Of a DNA stretch of 64,000 nt, positions 46,593 to 57,235 are shown piece after piece. Source of the DNA: Actinobacteria bacterium Ga0077560. GTDB lineage: Bacteria; Actinomycetota; Thermoleophilia; Miltoncostaeales; Miltoncostaeaceae. Where the stretch lies: positions 1-64,000 of the forward strand of contig LNFL01000170.1 of assembly GCA_001464275.1 (NCBI GenBank). The letters are read 5' to 3'. A program made the translations under genes and the position numbers. The notes beneath the pieces are model-generated. The model did not search any database and was not told where the DNA came from. It saw only the letters and a program-made list of their open reading frames with translations. The first letter of the stretch is position 1; each line of letters begins with the position of its first letter.

Positions 46593-47963
46593 TCAGGAGC
46601 CCACGGCGGCCCGGGCGGCCGCGTAGGCCTCCCGGACCGCCGGGGCGGGGTCCGCGTGCACCGCGTGCACGGCCCCGGTGTCCCAGGCGGGCGGGGCGTC
46701 CGCCCCGGAGTGCGCCCAGGCGGCCTGCCGGGCCGCCCCCAGCGCCACGTACTCGCCCGCCGCGGGCACGTGGACGGTGCCGCCGAAGAGCGTGGCCGCC
46801 ACGTGCCGCACCGCGGGTGAGGCGGCGGCGCCGCCGATGAGCAGCACCCGCCCGCCGTCACGCGGTCCCAGCGCGTCGACGGCGTCCGCCAGGCCGCACA
46901 GCATCCCCTCCACGGCGGCGCGGGCCATCGTCCCCGGCGTCATGTTGGCGCGGGTCATCCCCACCAGCGTGCCGGTGGCGTCGGGCAGGTCCGGCGTCCG
47001 CTCCCCGTCCAGGTACGGGATCAGCACCAGCCCGCCGGCGCCGGCCGGCGCCGCGAGCGCCAGGTCGCTCAGGCGGTCCAGATCGGTGCCCAGCAGGGTC
47101 GCGGCGGCCGACACCACCCGGGCCGCGTTGAGCGTGCACACCAGCGGGAGGAACCGGCCGGTCGCGTCGGCGAAGCCGGCGACGATGCCGGTGCCGTCCG
47201 CCGTGGGACACTCGGCCACGGCCATCGCCGTCCCGGAGGTCCCCAGCGACACCACCACGTCGCCCGGACCCAGCCCCAGTCCCAGCGCGGCGCCCATGTT
47301 GTCGCCGGTGCCGGCGCCCAGGATCACGCCGCCGGGGGTCTGCCCCACCGCCTCACCGGGGCCGGCCACCCGCGGCAGGCCGGCCTCCCGGCCCAGCGCG
47401 CGCACGAGGAGCTCACGCCGGTACTCGCCGGTCGCCGGCGACCAGTAGCCGGTGCCGCTGGCGTCACCGCGGTCGGTGGCGAGCACCGTCCCCCCGGACA
47501 GCCGGTGGGTGAGCCAGTCGTGCGGCAGCAGCACGGTCGCCGCCCGCGCCGCCGATTCCGGCTCCATGCGGGCCAGCCAGCGCAGCTTGGTGACGGTGAA
47601 CGACGCCACGGGCACGCTGCCCACCGCGTCGGCCCACGCCTGCCCACCGCCCAGCTCGGCCACGAGGTCCGCAGCGTCCGCCGCCGAGCGGGTGTCGTTC
47701 CACAGCAGGGCCGGGCGCACCACCTGGCCAGCGTCGTCGAGCACCACCATGCCGTGCTGCTGCCCGGCCACCGACATGGCCACCACGCCGTCCATGATCC
47801 CGTCCTTCGCGGCGTTGAGCGCCTCCCACCAGCGGTCGGGGTGGCACTCGGTGCCGTCGGGGTGCGGCGCGCGTCCCTCGCGGACCACCGCGCCGGTCGC
47901 GGCGTCGCACACCACCACCTTCACCGACTGGGTGGAGGAGTCGACCCCGGCGACGAGCGGCAC
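46593..47963 (-). CDS. xylB: Xylulokinase
   Basis: 456 residues, FGGY carbohydrate kinase. [15 protein letters not shown] (phosphate loop), [62 protein letters not shown], the FGGY ATP loops [11 protein letters not shown] and [16 protein letters not shown]. Phosphorylates xylulose to enter the pentose phosphate pathway. GTG start four bases after the luciferase-like gene stop, so xylB sits in the same transcript as pspA as well as ahead of xylA. Confidence 0.94.
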   Translation of the reverse strand: MPLVAGVDSSTQSVKVVVCDAATGAVVREGRAPHPDGTECHPDRWWEALNAAKDGIMDGVVAMSVAGQQHGMVVLDDAGQVVRPALLWNDTRSAADAADLVAELGGGQAWADAVGSVPVASFTVTKLRWLARMEPESAARAATVLLPHDWLTHRLSGGTVLATDRGDASGTGYWSPATGEYRRELLVRALGREAGLPRVAGPGEAVGQTPGGVILGAGTGDNMGAALGLGLGPGDVVVSLGTSGTAMAVAECPTADGTGIVAGFADATGRFLPLVCTLNAARVVSAAATLLGTDLDRLSDLALAAPAGAGGLVLIPYLDGERTPDLPDATGTLVGMTRANMTPGTMARAAVEGMLCGLADAVDALGPRDGGRVLLIGGAAASPAVRHVAATLFGGTVHVPAAGEYVALGAARQAAWAHSGADAPPAWDTGAVHAVHADPAPAVREAYAAARAAVGS

Positions 47964-47967
47964 GGCC

Positions 47968-48989
<1,022 letters not shown>

Positions 48990-48993
<4 letters not shown>

Positions 48994-49268
48994 CCGGGGA
49001 TCGCCCCGTCCTCGCCCAGCAGCGCGATCGCCTCGGCCAGCGTGGTCTCCGGCCCGGGGACCACCAGGTCGGACCCGATGAACTCGTCCACCGCGAGCGG
49101 CGTGCCCACCCGCGTGATCGTGTGGGCCAGGGCACCCAGCGCGGCGGTCAGGGCCGTCTCGTCGCCGGCGGCCAGCGCCGCCTCCACCTGCCCGTCGGCG
49201 GTTTCCACGACGGCCATGTCGGCGTCGTCGAGCCGGAACTGCCCGATGCCCAGCACCCGGATGATCAT
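48990..49268 (-). CDS. pspAA: PspA-associated protein PspAA
   Basis: 92 residues. Short family with MIIRVLGIGQFRLDDADMAVV at the start, a middle acidic-Ala stretch (EAALAAGDETALTAALGALAH), and the closing DEFIGSDLVVPGPETTLAEAIALLGEDGAIPG (split by turns). It is encoded right after PspA in many actinobacteria and archaea and is thought to act with PspA at the membrane. Coupled by four-base overlaps to pspA before and the LLM gene after. Confidence 0.88.
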
Positions 49269-49993
49269 GCCGCGCCCCCCGTCTGCGCCCGGCCCGGCCC
49301 GGCGCCGCCGATCTCGGCCTTCAGCCGCTCCAGCTCCTGGTCGACCTTCGTGCCGGCCGCCGCGGTGGCGACCTCCGCGTCCAGGCGGTCGCCACCCGAC
49401 AGGTCCTCCAGGCTCCCGGAGGCGATGAGCTCGTCGATGGCCTCGGCCCGCGCCTGCATGTTCTGCAGCCGGTCCTCGGCCTTGGCGGCCGCGGCGCCCA
49501 TGTCGGCCATGTCCTCCGAGAGGCCGGAGACGGCCTCCCCCACCTTCACCTGCGCCTCCGCCGCCGAGTACTGGGCCTGGATGGTGTCCTTCTGGGTGCG
49601 GAACGCGTCGATGCGGGCCTGCAGCTTGGCCTCGGTGAGCGACATCTTGTCGTGTTCGGCCACCAACACCGCGCGCTGCTCGGTGATCTGGGCGATCTGC
49701 GCCTCCACCCCGGCGCGCCGCTGCAGCGCCTGGCGGGCGAGGTCCTCGCGGCCGGCCTGCAGGGCCTCGCGGGCATGCTGCTCCAGCGCCGCGGCGCTCG
49801 CCCCCAGCCGGTCGATCTGGATGTCCAACCGCAGACGACCCGCGGTGACGTCGGCCATCGCGCGCCCGAGCGTCGCCAGCACCTGCTGGCTCTTCTCCAG
49901 CGAGACGTCCATCAGATCGCCGGGCTCCCGGCCGTCGTCCTCGGCCGCCGCGCGGCCGCGGAAGATCGAGGTGATGCGCTCGAACAGGCCCAT
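49265..49993 (-). CDS. pspA: Phage shock protein A (PspA/IM30 family)
   Basis: 242 residues, nearly all coiled coil. MGLFERITSIFRGRAAAE at the N-terminus is the membrane-binding amphipathic helix; then MDVSLEKSQQVLATLGRAMADVTAGRLRLD and a long heptad region (LEQHAREALQAGREDLARQALQRRAGVEAQI). PspA is an ESCRT-III-like protein that coats and repairs stressed membranes. It heads the minus-strand run and is divergent from the TPM-type membrane protein, with 106 bases between. No pspF or pspBC. Confidence 0.93.
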   Translation of the reverse strand: MGLFERITSIFRGRAAAEDDGREPGDLMDVSLEKSQQVLATLGRAMADVTAGRLRLDIQIDRLGASAAALEQHAREALQAGREDLARQALQRRAGVEAQIAQITEQRAVLVAEHDKMSLTEAKLQARIDAFRTQKDTIQAQYSAAEAQVKVGEAVSGLSEDMADMGAAAAKAEDRLQNMQARAEAIDELIASGSLEDLSGGDRLDAEVATAAAGTKVDQELERLKAEIGGAGPGRAQTGGAA

Positions 49994-50099
49994 GGAACTC
50001 CGGTGCTCGCGGGGGTGACCACCCGAGCCTAGCCCGATGCGCCCGGGTTCGGAACGCCCGGCGCTTGCGGGGCGGGCCGGACGCTGCGACCGTTGGCCC

Positions 50100-51428
50100 A
50101 TGCGAACCCACCCCCGCGGCCCCCTCGGCGCCCTGCTCGCCGCCATGGCCCTCCTGATGCTCGTCGCCGCGGCCCCCGCGGCCGCGCTGATCAACCCGAA
50201 CCAGCTCCTGGACACGGACGTCGCCGCGGAGCCCTCGGCGCAGCTCACGCGCGCCGAGCGGAACCAGCTGGACACCGCGGCCCGGCGCCTGGCCGCCCAG
50301 GGCACGCCCACCAAGTTCATCGTGCTGGGCCGGGCCCCCGGCACCGTCGAGGAGCAGCGCCAGTACGCCTCGCTGGTGCGCAGCACCGTGGGTCAGCAGT
50401 ACTCGGTGCTGGTGCTGTCCGCGTCGCCCCGGCGGCTCACATTCGCCACGCCCCTCCCGCAGAGCGAGACCACGGCGATCTTCAACGCCCGCGTTCCGGA
50501 GCTGCGGGCGGACCCGGTGAACGGGACCGTGCTCGTGGCCCAGGACATCGGCAGGGCCGTCGCGACGACCGAGCCGGAGCCGCAGGTGACCCAGGACACC
50601 GGATCCGGCGGGGACAGCGGCGGCGGGAGCATCCTGCCGCTGCTGGTCATCGCGGGTGTGGGCGCGGGCGGCATCTTCTGGCTCACCCGCCGCGGCCGGA
50701 AGAAGGCCCGGCGGCGCGTGGAGGATCAGCGCGGCCTCGAGAAGGCGATGCTCGACCCGATGATCGACGGGCTCGCCGCCCAGATCAACGACCTGGATCC
50801 CGAGATCCAGGTGGGCGGGGAGCGTGCGCAGGCGGCCAAGGCCGACTACCAGGACGCCGTGCTCACCTACTCCGACGCCCGCGCGGCGGCCGAGAAGGCG
50901 CAGACGCCGGCACAGATCGCGGAGGCGCGGGCGATGCTGGAGAAGGGCCTGCGCTCCGCCCGGCGGGCGCGCGCGCAGCTGGACGGCCGGCCCGTGGAGG
51001 AGGCCGAGCAGGAGCCCCTGCTGGAGGGCCTCTGCACGTTCGACCCCAAGCACGGGCGCGCGGTGGGCCAGGCCACCGTCACCGCGCCCGACGGCCGCAC
51101 CGCCGAGGTGCCGGTGTGCGCCGACTGCATGCGGCGCATGGAGCACGGCGAGGCCCCCGAGATCCGCGAGATCGAGATCGCGGGACACCGGCGCCCGTAC
51201 TGGCAGTCCGGCGGCGGCGGCATGGGAGGCCTCATGAACGGCGCCCTGCTGGGCATCCTGCTGGGCGGCATGTTCGGCGGCGGATCGGCCAGCGGCGACA
51301 TGGGCCAGCAGGACCAGGGCGGCGGATGGCCCGACCAGTGGTCCGGCGGCGGCGACGCCGGCGGCGGCGGCTTCGGCGGCGGTGACTTCGGCGGCGGTGG
51401 CGGCGACGCCGGAGGCGGCGGCTTCTAG
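50100..51428 (+). CDS. TPM-domain membrane protein with Gly-rich tail
   Basis: 442 residues. Signal peptide 1-29; a TPM-like domain about 30-150 (LTRAERNQLDTAARRLAAQGTPTKFIVLG, VLVLSASPRRLTFATPL); a Gly/Ser linker and one membrane helix at about 178-197; a coiled coil (AAKADYQDAVLTYSDARAAAEKAQ); a probable zinc finger made by GLCTFDPKHGRA and VCADCMRRM; then a hydrophobic Gly patch and a Gly-rich end (FGGGDFGGGGGD). Similar proteins are often next to PspA and related to YgcG. Divergent from pspA, so a shared envelope-stress role is likely. Confidence 0.82.
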   Translation: MRTHPRGPLGALLAAMALLMLVAAAPAAALINPNQLLDTDVAAEPSAQLTRAERNQLDTAARRLAAQGTPTKFIVLGRAPGTVEEQRQYASLVRSTVGQQYSVLVLSASPRRLTFATPLPQSETTAIFNARVPELRADPVNGTVLVAQDIGRAVATTEPEPQVTQDTGSGGDSGGGSILPLLVIAGVGAGGIFWLTRRGRKKARRRVEDQRGLEKAMLDPMIDGLAAQINDLDPEIQVGGERAQAAKADYQDAVLTYSDARAAAEKAQTPAQIAEARAMLEKGLRSARRARAQLDGRPVEEAEQEPLLEGLCTFDPKHGRAVGQATVTAPDGRTAEVPVCADCMRRMEHGEAPEIREIEIAGHRRPYWQSGGGGMGGLMNGALLGILLGGMFGGGSASGDMGQQDQGGGWPDQWSGGGDAGGGGFGGGDFGGGGGDAGGGGF

Positions 51429-53917
51429 CTAGCCGGTGGTCTCGGTGACCCGGTAGCGGCGCGCGTCACGGTCCAGCGCCGCCCGGGTCCGGGGACCGAG
51501 CGTCCCGTTCGCCGGGAGCTTCACCGAGGTCTGGTACCGCTGCACGGCCCGCAGCAGCGGCGTGGTGAAGCGGTTGCCGATGGGCCACCGCGGCGGGAGC
51601 GCCTGGATGGCCACCATCTGGGTCTGGACGCCGCGCAGCACGGTGCGGCGCACGCCGAACTGGACGCGACCGGACGGGTCGTAGCGCAGCTGGTCGCCCA
51701 GCACGCCGTCCAGCGAAGGGTGGCGCACCGGCAGCGGCGCGAGCTCGGCGACGCGCAGCACCATGGTGGCGCGGTTGCCGTTCACGTCCTCGGCCACCAG
51801 CACGTGGCGCACGCCGGCGCTGATGGCCGCGGCGGTGGCGCCCTCGCCCAGGGGCCTGCCGTCGATGGTGATGCGCCGCACGCCGCTGAGGCCGTCGGTG
51901 ACGGTGATGGCCGCCACCACCCGGCCGGGGCTCGCCACGCCCGGCGCGGTGACCCGCAGGATGGGCGGGGTGCCGTCGATCACCACCCGGTCCGTCACGT
52001 CCCGGCTGTTGCCCACCATGTCCGTGGCCCGCACCACCACAGCTCCACGCCCTTCGCCCCGATGTTCTGCGGGGCCGTCGGCCCGCGCAGCAGCCGCACG
52101 CCGGCCACCCCGGTCTCGGGGTCCACTGCCCGGGCGCGCAGGATGTTGCGCCGCACCATGAGGGTGAGGGCCGGCGGCCGGTCGTCCACCACGACGTCCA
52201 CGTTCTGCTGCACCAGCGTGCCGTCGCGGGCCATCACCGACACCCCGATGCGATGCGTCCCGGGCATCGCGAACTGCCCGCTGAACCTCGGGCCGATCGC
52301 CAGCAACTGCCCGTCCATGCGCCACTCGACGGGGGTCACGGCGATGCCGTCGATGGCGGCGGTGAGGCTGGCCGTGCCACCGGGCTTCATCATCACCCGC
52401 TGCGCGGAGATGGTGAGCTTGGGCGGCAGCCCGGGGTCCGGCATGACGCTGTACGCGGACGAGGCATCCGACACGTTGCCCGCGGCGTCGACCGCGAGCA
52501 CCGTGACGCTGCGCGTCACCGCCGGGTCGAGCCCCGTGATGTCGAACGACGGCTCGGTGGTGGTGCCCACCTCCTGCCCATCCAGCTGCACCACGTAGTG
52601 ATGCACGCCGGAGGTGGTGACGATGGTCGCCGACGGTGACACCTCGCCCTGGTTGCCGGCGAGGTCCGCGGCGCGCACCGTGTAGACGTGCTCGGTGCCG
52701 TAGTCCGCCGGGGGCGTCCACCTCGCGCGCAGCGTCCCCCGCGCGGGGACGGTCACCAGCAGCCCGGCGGGCGGGTCGGGCGCCGAGATGTCGGTGGCCC
52801 CGGCATCGGTGAGCGTGGTGGTGGACACGCTGCCGAGGGCCGCGCCGTCGCGCCGCACCGCGTACGTGGCGGCGCCGGCCACGGCGTCCCAGCTCACGCG
52901 CTGCGGCCATCCGGTGCCGGTCGGCGGCGCGGGCCGCGGCGGCGGCGTCCGGTCGATCCAGACCAGCCCCGACGGGTCCGGGCCGCCCGCGTGCGCCGGT
53001 GCCCAGGCGCTGCGGTTGCCCACGAGGTCCACGCCGCGGAACTGCACGAGGGTCTGGCCCTCCCCGGCCACCGTCAGCGATGCGCCGGACACGGCGCTGG
53101 TCCACGTGGCGCCGCCGTTGGTCGACGTCCGGTACTCGTAGCCGGCCAGGCCGGCGGTGGCATCGGTGGATCCCGACGCCGTGACCGTCACGTCGGGGGT
53201 GTTGAGCGGCGTGGGCTGAGCGCCCGACACGGTCGGGAGCGTCGGGGCGGTCGCATCGGAGACCACCGTCCGGCCGGGTGACTGCAGGCTCAGGTTCCCG
53301 GCCCCGTCGTAGGCCACCACGCGGTACAGGTGGCTGCCGTCGGGACTGGTGGTGTCCAGGAACAGGGGCATCGAGGTCGTGCCCACCTGGACGCCGTCGC
53401 GCAGCACCCGGTACCCGGCGAGCCCGCTTCCGCCGGTGTCGGTGACCGCCGACCAGGTGAGCGACGGCGCGGAGGTGGGCGAGCCGGCGCTGGGCTGGGC
53501 CGGCGTGCTGGGCGTGGTGCGGTCGATGCGCACGATGCCCTCGGGGGACGGCGCGCCGGCCCAGGCGGACCGATTGCTCAACGCGTCCACGCTGCGGAAC
53601 TGCAGGAACGTCTCGCCCTGGGCGCTGATCACCGCCGAGGCGCCCGCCGTGGGTGCCGACCAGCTGCCGCCGCCGTCGCCGGAGGTGCGGTACTCGTAGG
53701 AGACGGCGTCGGCCCCGCCGCCGCCGGCGGACACCGTCACCGACACCGACGGCGCCCACGCGGACGATCCGCCGCTCACCACCGGGGCGTTCAGGGGCAG
53801 CGCGGCGGCGGGCACCGCGAGGACGATCGCGCATGCGATGACGGCCATGCGGCCCATGCGGGGCCCGCGCCGGGGCCGGGCGCGGGCGCGTCGTGGGGTG
53901 CGGCGGATCTCGGGCAT
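51429..53917 (-). pseudogene. Large secreted Fn3/Ig-like repeat protein with peptidoglycan-binding end, frame-disrupted
   Basis: Signal peptide after an Arg-rich start (MGRMAVIACAIVLAVPAAA). Five or more strand-rich repeats follow, several with the same phrase (VSYEYRTSGDGGGSWSAPT; AGYEYRTSTNGGATWTSAV; FLQFRSVDALSNRSAW; LVQFRGVDLVGNRSAWAP), as in Fn3/Ig-like surface proteins. The frame breaks near 52043 after GAKGVE; it resumes as VVVRATDMVGNSRDVTD and runs to a C-terminal peptidoglycan-binding-1-like domain (FTTPLLRAVQRYQTSVKLPANGTLGPRTRAAL). Start uncertain: 53917 or 53959. Likely an adhesin or wall-anchored scaffold. Deletion size at the break cannot be set because the repeat family is variable. 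Confidence 0.8.
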
Positions 53918-54307
53918 GCGAAGGTTTGGGAACTTTGCTTCCCGTTTCGCCTTCGGCATCCGGGGGCTCGAAATGAGCCGCACGGTCCCCGCCGGACCGG
54001 GCCGGCGGAGAGAGGTGACACGCGCCCGCCGATCTCCTTGCGACCGCTCCAGCCGGGTCGCGACGGTCCGCACCCCCGCGGCGGAACCGTCGCGCCGGCC
54101 GGTGATCGCCTCTCCGTAGGAGGGCGACGCGGCGGGCGCGCGTCGGAATCGACACTACATGACGAATATGCGTCGTCGACCCCCAAAGGACCAGCGTTTG
54201 GCCCGCAAACCGGGTCCTCCGGGTCGTTTCGCATGAGGGGTTTCCCTCGCTCGGGATGTGGGATCGTTTTCACGAGGGCGTGAGGCGCGCGGCTCACCCC
54301 GCGCCCC
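53918..54307. other. Divergent regulatory region with two strong hairpins, no gene
   Basis: 390 bases between the large secreted protein and the L,D-transpeptidase. No supported reading frame. It holds a long hairpin at 54059-54094 and a second one at 54188-54217 (GGACC/GGTCC outer arms, GTTTG/CAAAC inner arms). Base composition is more mixed than in the flanking genes around 54140-54280. Promoters for both genes must lie here; none was identified with confidence. Confidence 0.6.
54059..54094. repeat. Long hairpin in the divergent leader
   Basis: CGCGACGGT (54059-54067) pairs with ACCGTCGCG (54086-54094). The stem continues inward with CCGC against GCGG, leaving one bulged base. About 13 base pairs in all. 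It lies 142 bases upstream of the likely start of the minus-strand secreted protein, so it could be a leader RNA element or a transcription block toward the other side. Confidence 0.55.
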
Positions 54308-55039
54308 GTGCGGGCCGATCCACGGAGGGTGAGGAGTTGGTCCGGCACGGTTGCCGCATGCGCCTTGCTGCTCGGGTGGGTGCCCGTGGCGGCCGCCTCG
54401 CCGATCCCGCCGGTCCCGCGGCATGCCGCCCTCACCGCGCTGGTGGTGTGGCCCACGGTCGCGCGCGCCGCCCCGCACCGCGACGCACGCCCGCTCATGC
54501 GCCTCACGGGCGCCACCGCGTACTCCCGGCGGCCGCAGGCGATGCTCGTCACCGGCGTCCGCCGCACCACGCGAGCCACCTGGGTGCGCGTGCAGTTGCC
54601 GATCCGCCCCAACGGCACGGCGGGATGGGTGCGGCGCGGCACCGTGCGCCTCCAGGTGACCCGGGTGCGGGTGGTCGTGCGGCTGGCCTCGCGGCGTCTG
54701 GAGATCTGGCGCGGGCCGCGCCGCCTGGTGAGCTGGCCGGTGGGCATCGGCCGCGCCGGGACGCCGACGCCGGTGGGCCGCTTCGCCGTGCAGGACGCCC
54801 TCCCGACCCTGCCCGGCTGGCGGCGGGTCTACGGTGGTTGGACGATCCCGCTGACCGCGCACTCCCCCACGCTTCGGTCGTTCATGGGCGGCGACGGCCT
54901 GGTGGCGCTGCACGGCGGGCGCCCCTGGCGGCTGGGCGTGCCATCCAGCAACGGCTGCGTGATCCTGTCGGAGGCGCACCTGGCGGTGGTGGCGCGGCTG
55001 GTGCGGCCCGGGACGCCGGTGGTCATCACACCGCGCTGA
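54308..55039 (+). CDS. L,D-transpeptidase (YkuD domain)
   Basis: 243 residues from GTG at 54308. Signal peptide about 10-33 (GTVAACALLLGWVPVAAASP). An SH3-like stretch (MRLTGATAYSRRPQAMLVT; WVRVQLPIRPNGTAGWVRRG) is followed by a YkuD catalytic domain: RRLEIWRGPRRLVSWPVGIG, TPTPVGRFAVQD, VALHGGRPWRLGVPSSNGCVIL with active His, Ser-Asn-Gly and Cys. The enzyme makes 3-3 cross-links in peptidoglycan or attaches proteins to it. Divergent from a secreted protein with a peptidoglycan-binding end: a wall-remodelling locus. Confidence 0.92.
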   Translation: MRADPRRVRSWSGTVAACALLLGWVPVAAASPIPPVPRHAALTALVVWPTVARAAPHRDARPLMRLTGATAYSRRPQAMLVTGVRRTTRATWVRVQLPIRPNGTAGWVRRGTVRLQVTRVRVVVRLASRRLEIWRGPRRLVSWPVGIGRAGTPTPVGRFAVQDALPTLPGWRRVYGGWTIPLTAHSPTLRSFMGGDGLVALHGGRPWRLGVPSSNGCVILSEAHLAVVARLVRPGTPVVITPR

Positions 55040-55086
55040 CCGGTCCCCGTGCCGGGTCCGGACCGCCCCGGCTACGATCCGCGTGG

Positions 55087-55749
55087 ATGGTGTCCCTCGA
55101 CCAACCGCTGCCCACCGGCGGGGCGGTGCGCCACACCGGCCCCCGCGACGGGGACGTGGTGGTGGCCCTCAACGGCGGCCGGGCGCGACCCGTGCCCGGT
55201 GACTGGAGCCCGTCCATCGAATGGCTGGTGCGGCGCCTCTCGGCGCGCCTGCCCGAGGTGGGCTTCACCGAGGTGCGCTACCGGGTGAAGTCCTGGCGGC
55301 GCCTGGACGACTGCATCGAGGACGGCCTGGCCGCGGTGGACGCGGCCCTCGAGGCGGGCGCGCGACGGGTCGCGATGCTCGGATTCTCGATGGGCGGGGC
55401 CGTGAGCCTGGCCTGCGCGGGGCAACGCCCGGTGCGGGACGTGGTGGCCCTCGCGCCCTGGATCCCCCGGGAGCTGGACCTCGCGGCGCTGCGCGGCAGC
55501 CGCGTGACCGTGCTGCACGGGTCGCTCGACGCGGCCTTCCCCGGCGTGCCCGCGCTGCGCCCCGGGCATTCCCTGGAGGGCGTCCAGCGCATGCGGGCGC
55601 TGGGCGTGGAGGCCACCCACACCGTCATCACCGGCGGTGTGCACGGCGTGGCGCTGCGGCCCCTCGGGATCCTCGCCCCACTGCCGCGGGCCGGCGAGTG
55701 GCTGCGCCTGGCCCATGCCGGGCTGGCGCGCTTCGCCGACGGCGGCTAG
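55087..55749 (+). CDS. Alpha/beta hydrolase
   Basis: 220 residues. Nucleophile elbow GFSMGGAVSLACAG (Ser), acid region LHGSLDAAFPG, and late His in GGVHGVALR. No signal peptide, so cytosolic. The N-terminal strand VVVALNGGRARPVPG replaces the oxyanion HGGG-like motif. It follows the L,D-transpeptidase by 47 bases on the same strand. Substrate unknown; the compact size fits an esterase, dienelactone-hydrolase-like or lipid hydrolase. Ends in a four-base convergent overlap with the desaturase gene. Confidence 0.82.
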   Translation: MVSLDQPLPTGGAVRHTGPRDGDVVVALNGGRARPVPGDWSPSIEWLVRRLSARLPEVGFTEVRYRVKSWRRLDDCIEDGLAAVDAALEAGARRVAMLGFSMGGAVSLACAGQRPVRDVVALAPWIPRELDLAALRGSRVTVLHGSLDAAFPGVPALRPGHSLEGVQRMRALGVEATHTVITGGVHGVALRPLGILAPLPRAGEWLRLAHAGLARFADGG

Positions 55750-56696
55750 GCCGGGTCGATCTCCCGGCGCGCGAGCCGCTCGGGCGTCGGCAGCTTGACG
55801 CGCCAGATGAGGCCCAGCTTCTCCATGCCGCGGATGACCATCCAGCTCACGTCGATCTGGAAGCGGCCGAGGCCGTGGCGGGCCGAGCCGGGGAACGCGT
55901 GGTGGTTGTTGTGCCATCCCTCGCCGAACACCAGCATCGCCACCAGCCACTGGTTGCGGCTCTTGTCGGACGTCTCGTAGGTGCGCCGCCCGAACGTGTG
56001 GCAGATCGAGTTGACGCTCCACGTGGCGTGGTCGAACACGAAGATGCGCACCAGGCCGGCCCACACCATCGCCTGCACGCCGCGGTCGACCTCACCGGTC
56101 ACCGCGAAGGCCACGCCGAACGGAATCGCCAGGCCAAGCGCGACCCACACCAGGTAGAGCCGGTCGATCCAGCGGATCAGGGGCTCGTTGAAGAGGTCCT
56201 TGCCGTAGGTGTCCCCGCGCTCCATGCCCTTCGTGGTGAAGAGCCACCCCATGTGGGCGTGGAACAGGCCGCCGATGGCGCCCCGCCAGCCCTCGCCGTG
56301 CCCATGGGGCGAGTGCGGGTCGCCCGGCTTGTCGGACATCGCGTGGTGCTTGCGGTGGTCCGTGACCCACTGGGTGAGCGGGCCCTGGGTGGCCATGCAG
56401 CCGGCGATGCCCCAGAACGCGCGCACCACCTTGCCGCTCTGGAACCCGCGGTGGGAGAAGAGCCGGTGGAAGCCCACCGTGATCCCCAGTCCGCACCAGA
56501 CGTACATGATCGCGAACAGCACGAGGTCGAGCCACGAGAGGGCGACGCCCCAGAGGATCCCCGCGGCGGACAGCACGCCGAAGAAGGGAACCACGACCGC
56601 GATGAGGGTGATGATCCTGCTGGGCAGCGACGTGTGTTGCCGCACGGTGGCGACGGGCACGCGCGGGCCCGGGGGAACGGCCGCGTTTGAGCTCAC
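55746..56696 (-). CDS. Acyl-CoA Delta-9-type fatty acid desaturase
   Basis: 316-residue membrane di-iron desaturase. Three His boxes are complete: HRLFSH, HRKHH and GWHNNHH. Further family marks are GITVGFHRLFSHRGF, TQGPLTQWVTDHRKHHAMSD and TYGKDLFNEPLIRWIDR. About four membrane helices. GTG start at 56696. It puts a cis double bond into acyl chains, lowering membrane melting point, so cold or fluidity control is expected; two overlapping palindromes lie in the divergent upstream gap. Neighbouring cyclopropane-synthase genes can modify the same double bond. Confidence 0.93.
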   Translation of the reverse strand: MSSNAAVPPGPRVPVATVRQHTSLPSRIITLIAVVVPFFGVLSAAGILWGVALSWLDLVLFAIMYVWCGLGITVGFHRLFSHRGFQSGKVVRAFWGIAGCMATQGPLTQWVTDHRKHHAMSDKPGDPHSPHGHGEGWRGAIGGLFHAHMGWLFTTKGMERGDTYGKDLFNEPLIRWIDRLYLVWVALGLAIPFGVAFAVTGEVDRGVQAMVWAGLVRIFVFDHATWSVNSICHTFGRRTYETSDKSRNQWLVAMLVFGEGWHNNHHAFPGSARHGLGRFQIDVSWMVIRGMEKLGLIWRVKLPTPERLARREIDPA

Positions 56697-56752
56697 GGCG
56701 CGGAACCATAGCGGGGGACGGAGCAGATGCGATCACCAACGCGTCCTCCGCA

Positions 56753-56770
56753 TGACGGCCGTCACGTGAC
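56753..56770. promoter_or_regulatory. Two overlapping perfect palindromes
   Basis: TGACGGCCGTCA (56753-56764) and GTCACGTGAC (56761-56770) share four bases. They lie 57 bases upstream of the desaturase start and just before a sigma-70-like promoter for the EthD gene, so a single bound regulator could control both. Regulator unknown; TetR-type lipid regulators are a guess. Confidence 0.5.
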
Positions 56771-56779
56771 ACCGGGCCG

Positions 56780-56809
56780 TTGTATTTCGAGACAGACTCG
56801 TAATATAAC
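56780..56809 (+). promoter_or_regulatory. Sigma-70-like promoter of the EthD gene
   Basis: TTGTAT (56780-56785), 18-base spacer, TATAAC (56804-56809). It is the most AT-rich stretch of the neighbourhood and is well placed 41 bases before the next ATG. The spacer includes CGAG-N5-CTCG, a short inverted repeat. Confidence 0.6.
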
Positions 56810-56850
56810 CTCCTCGCGATGAGCCACCCGCTGCCCCGAGGAGCCCCGAA

Positions 56851-57165
56851 ATGCCCACCAAGATCACGTTCTTGTTCGGCAACCCCACCGACCCCGCCGC
56901 GTTCGAGGACGCCTTCGCCGAGGGCTACCTGGGCCTCGTCCGGGCGCTGCCCGGGGTGGAGCGGGTCGAGGCCGCCAGGGTGTGGCCGAGGGAGGACGGC
57001 AGCCCCACACCCGCGCACCGGGTCGTCGACGCCCACTTCGCCGACTACGCGGCCGCCTGTGCCGCGGTGACCACCGAGGCGGCCGCCGCGCTCTTCCCGG
57101 CCACCTTCCAGCTCGGCACGGGCGGGGTCACCATCCTGTTCAGCGACATCGAGGTCGCCGCCTGA
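56851..57165 (+). CDS. EthD-family small protein
   Basis: 104 residues, ATG with GAGGAG upstream. Dimeric alpha-beta barrel of the EthD group: KITFLFGNPTDPAAFEDAF, LVRALPGVERVEAARVW, HRVVDAHFADYAAACAAV, and the end GTGGVTILFSDIEV. EthD proteins are linked to oxidative or ether degradation, but most members, like this one, are orphans. It is followed 70 bases later by an FAD oxidoreductase that may be in the same transcript. Function beyond family is unknown. Confidence 0.86.
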   Translation: MPTKITFLFGNPTDPAAFEDAFAEGYLGLVRALPGVERVEAARVWPREDGSPTPAHRVVDAHFADYAAACAAVTTEAAAALFPATFQLGTGGVTILFSDIEVAA

Positions 57166-57235
57166 CCGCCGCCGCACGCCCCGTCCGGGTCCGGATCCCG
57201 CCCCCGGGGGGCGCCGTCTGTGCGAGCCTGGGCGG

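Noticed and set aside
53918-54307. Cyclic-di-AMP (ydaO-type) riboswitch
   Set aside because: Location beside wall genes fits, but I could not find the conserved core sequence.
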